A stretch of 64,000 bases of DNA, taken from contig CAJNDS010001891.1 of the NCBI GenBank assembly GCA_905221605.1, positions 500,001-564,000 on the forward strand, written 5' to 3'. Position numbers and translations under genes: made by a program. The notes under the pieces were generated by a model. It saw only the letters and a list, made by a program, of their open reading frames with translations, had not been told where the DNA came from and did no database searches. The stretch is from Symbiodinium natans. Its lineage: Eukaryota > Sar > Dinophyceae > Suessiales > Symbiodiniaceae. This document shows, piece by piece, positions 62,840 through 64,000 of this stretch (position 1 is the first letter of the stretch; each line of letters starts with the position of its first letter).

Positions 62840-64000
62840 CTCCTTAACATTTAAACTATATATGAAAGAGAGGTTTAGGGTTTAGGGTTTAGGGTTTAGG
62901 GTTTAGGGTTTAGGGTTTAGGGTTTAGGGTTTAGGGTTTAGGGTTTAGGGTTTAGGGTTTAGGGTTTAGCGTTTAGGGCTGTTGTCAAGAGCTTTCGGAT
63001 CGCGAACTCTAGCAAGCCCCAAACCCACGAGCCCATCTCGGAAGATCGCGTGAGCCACGAGAACCCGGGTCCTGCACCAAGTACTTCACATAGTAGTTCA
63101 CCTGAGGCTTGAGTACCCTAAACCGTAACCCCAAACCTACACCCTAAACCCTACACCCTACACCCTACACCCTAAACCCTAAACCCTAAACCCGAAACCC
63201 TGCTTACCCTGAGCACTTCTGCAGATTGGGAGCTCTAAAGGGTGGACGGCTTTTGTGTTTAAAGTGTGCTTCGGCAAGGAAAACAGCCCTCACCTGCCCT
63301 TCCAAGGGGGGTATGGTTATGCAAGCCACAAGCCGAAACTAAGACATTGAGAGTAAAAAACGAGAGAGAGAGAGAGGCATAACATATATATATATATATA
63401 TGCATACAACACATATGTATCTATATATACACATATATATATATATGAGGAGAATAGTATAGGACTTATGACCATCATAACCATCGTCATAATCATAATT
63501 TGACCCTAAACCCTAAACCCTAAACCCTAAACCCTAAACCCTAAACCCTAAACCTCCAGACCAAGCCGCGCGCCGCAAGCCCCGGCTCGTGAGCCTGGAA
63601 CGCCAGACGAGGCCATCCAGCAGGGTGTTGAGCAGGAAGGGCGCGCCTCATTGGGGTTTAGGGTTTAGGGTTTAGGGTTTAGGGTTTAGGGTTTAGGGTT
63701 TAGGGTTTAGGGTTTAGGGTTTAGGGTTTAGGGTTTAGGGTTTAGGGTTTAGGGTTTAGGGTTTAGGGTTTAGGGTTTGGGGTCTTAATAACTTAAGACA
63801 CCTAAAAACCCTAAAAGCCTTGTGAACCCTAAAACAATAACCCGAAGCCCCTGTAGAACCCTAAACCCGAAAAGCCTAAATCCCTAAACCCTAAACCCCC
63901 AACCCTAAAACCCTCAACCGGTTTGGGTTTAGGGTTTAGGGTTTAGGGTTTTTGGGGTTAGGGTGTAATTAGGGTTTAGGGTTTATGGGGTTGAGGGTTG

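Larger units (their letters stand above)
55275..64000. other. Telomere-type repeats, MITEs and unassigned unique stretches
   Basis: Unique stretches at 55620-55800, 56890-57120, 57600-57900, 60360-61100, 61150-61760 and 62985-63110 contain short open frames but no recognisable domain. 61541-61560 is a G run. The right end returns to degenerate telomere-type repeat. Confidence 0.4.

Overview
The window looks like a nuclear scaffold from an alveolate, most likely a dinoflagellate. Seen in the sequence: Arabidopsis-type telomere repeats (TTTAGGG/CCCTAAA) recur in dozens of short arrays over the whole 64 kb, one 100-base N gap marks a draft assembly, coding segments are split, and the only long open frames belong to a Ty1/copia retrotransposon. 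The dinoflagellate assignment is inferred from the telomere-type repeat, the GT/GC-AG introns, the introner-like intron and the style of copia polyprotein. No rRNA, tRNA or CRISPR feature was recognised.

Layout. 1-5.1 kb: telomere-type arrays with short exon-like islands. 5.1-7.0 kb (minus): a two-exon gene for a predicted secreted Cys-rich protein made of three 177-residue repeats; its 121-bp intron belongs to a dispersed repeat. 7-18 kb: arrays, MITE-like palindromes and exon islands, including a three-exon minus-strand chain at 8.4-9.8 kb. 18,060-29,104: a complete 11,045-bp copia element with identical-looking 338-bp LTRs and a TAGGG target duplication, inserted in a telomere-type array. 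29-43 kb: more arrays and MITEs, a seven-exon minus-strand chain (32.8-34.4 kb) and a four-exon plus-strand chain (40.95-42.4 kb). 43-48 kb: a GC-rich degenerate block, GA/CT microsatellites and the gap. 48-53 kb: exon islands and several copies of the commonest MITE family. 53.0-55.3 kb: a 2.26-kb tract of almost pure A+T. 55-64 kb: arrays, MITEs, a second copy of a 43-kb segment, and a 21-22-bp satellite with a central inversion.

Two points stand out. First, many arrays of telomere-type repeat behave as introns: islands of 30-130 bp between them carry open frames with AG/GT borders, and in three chains all eleven intervening introns keep the reading phase. The repeat contains both GT and AG and often supplies the splice site. 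Second, the copia polyprotein carries, between integrase and reverse transcriptase, a domain with the full HxD...H...R signature of 2-oxoglutarate/Fe(II) oxygenases, plus an acidic insertion in the integrase core and a C-terminal extension with a membrane segment and a Cys/His module. Its frame breaks all lie at homopolymer runs.

Most other open frames (antisense to the retroelement, or inside microsatellites and telomere-type arrays) are judged spurious. Exon calls outside the three chains are tentative, because a 60-100 bp island often has an open frame by chance.
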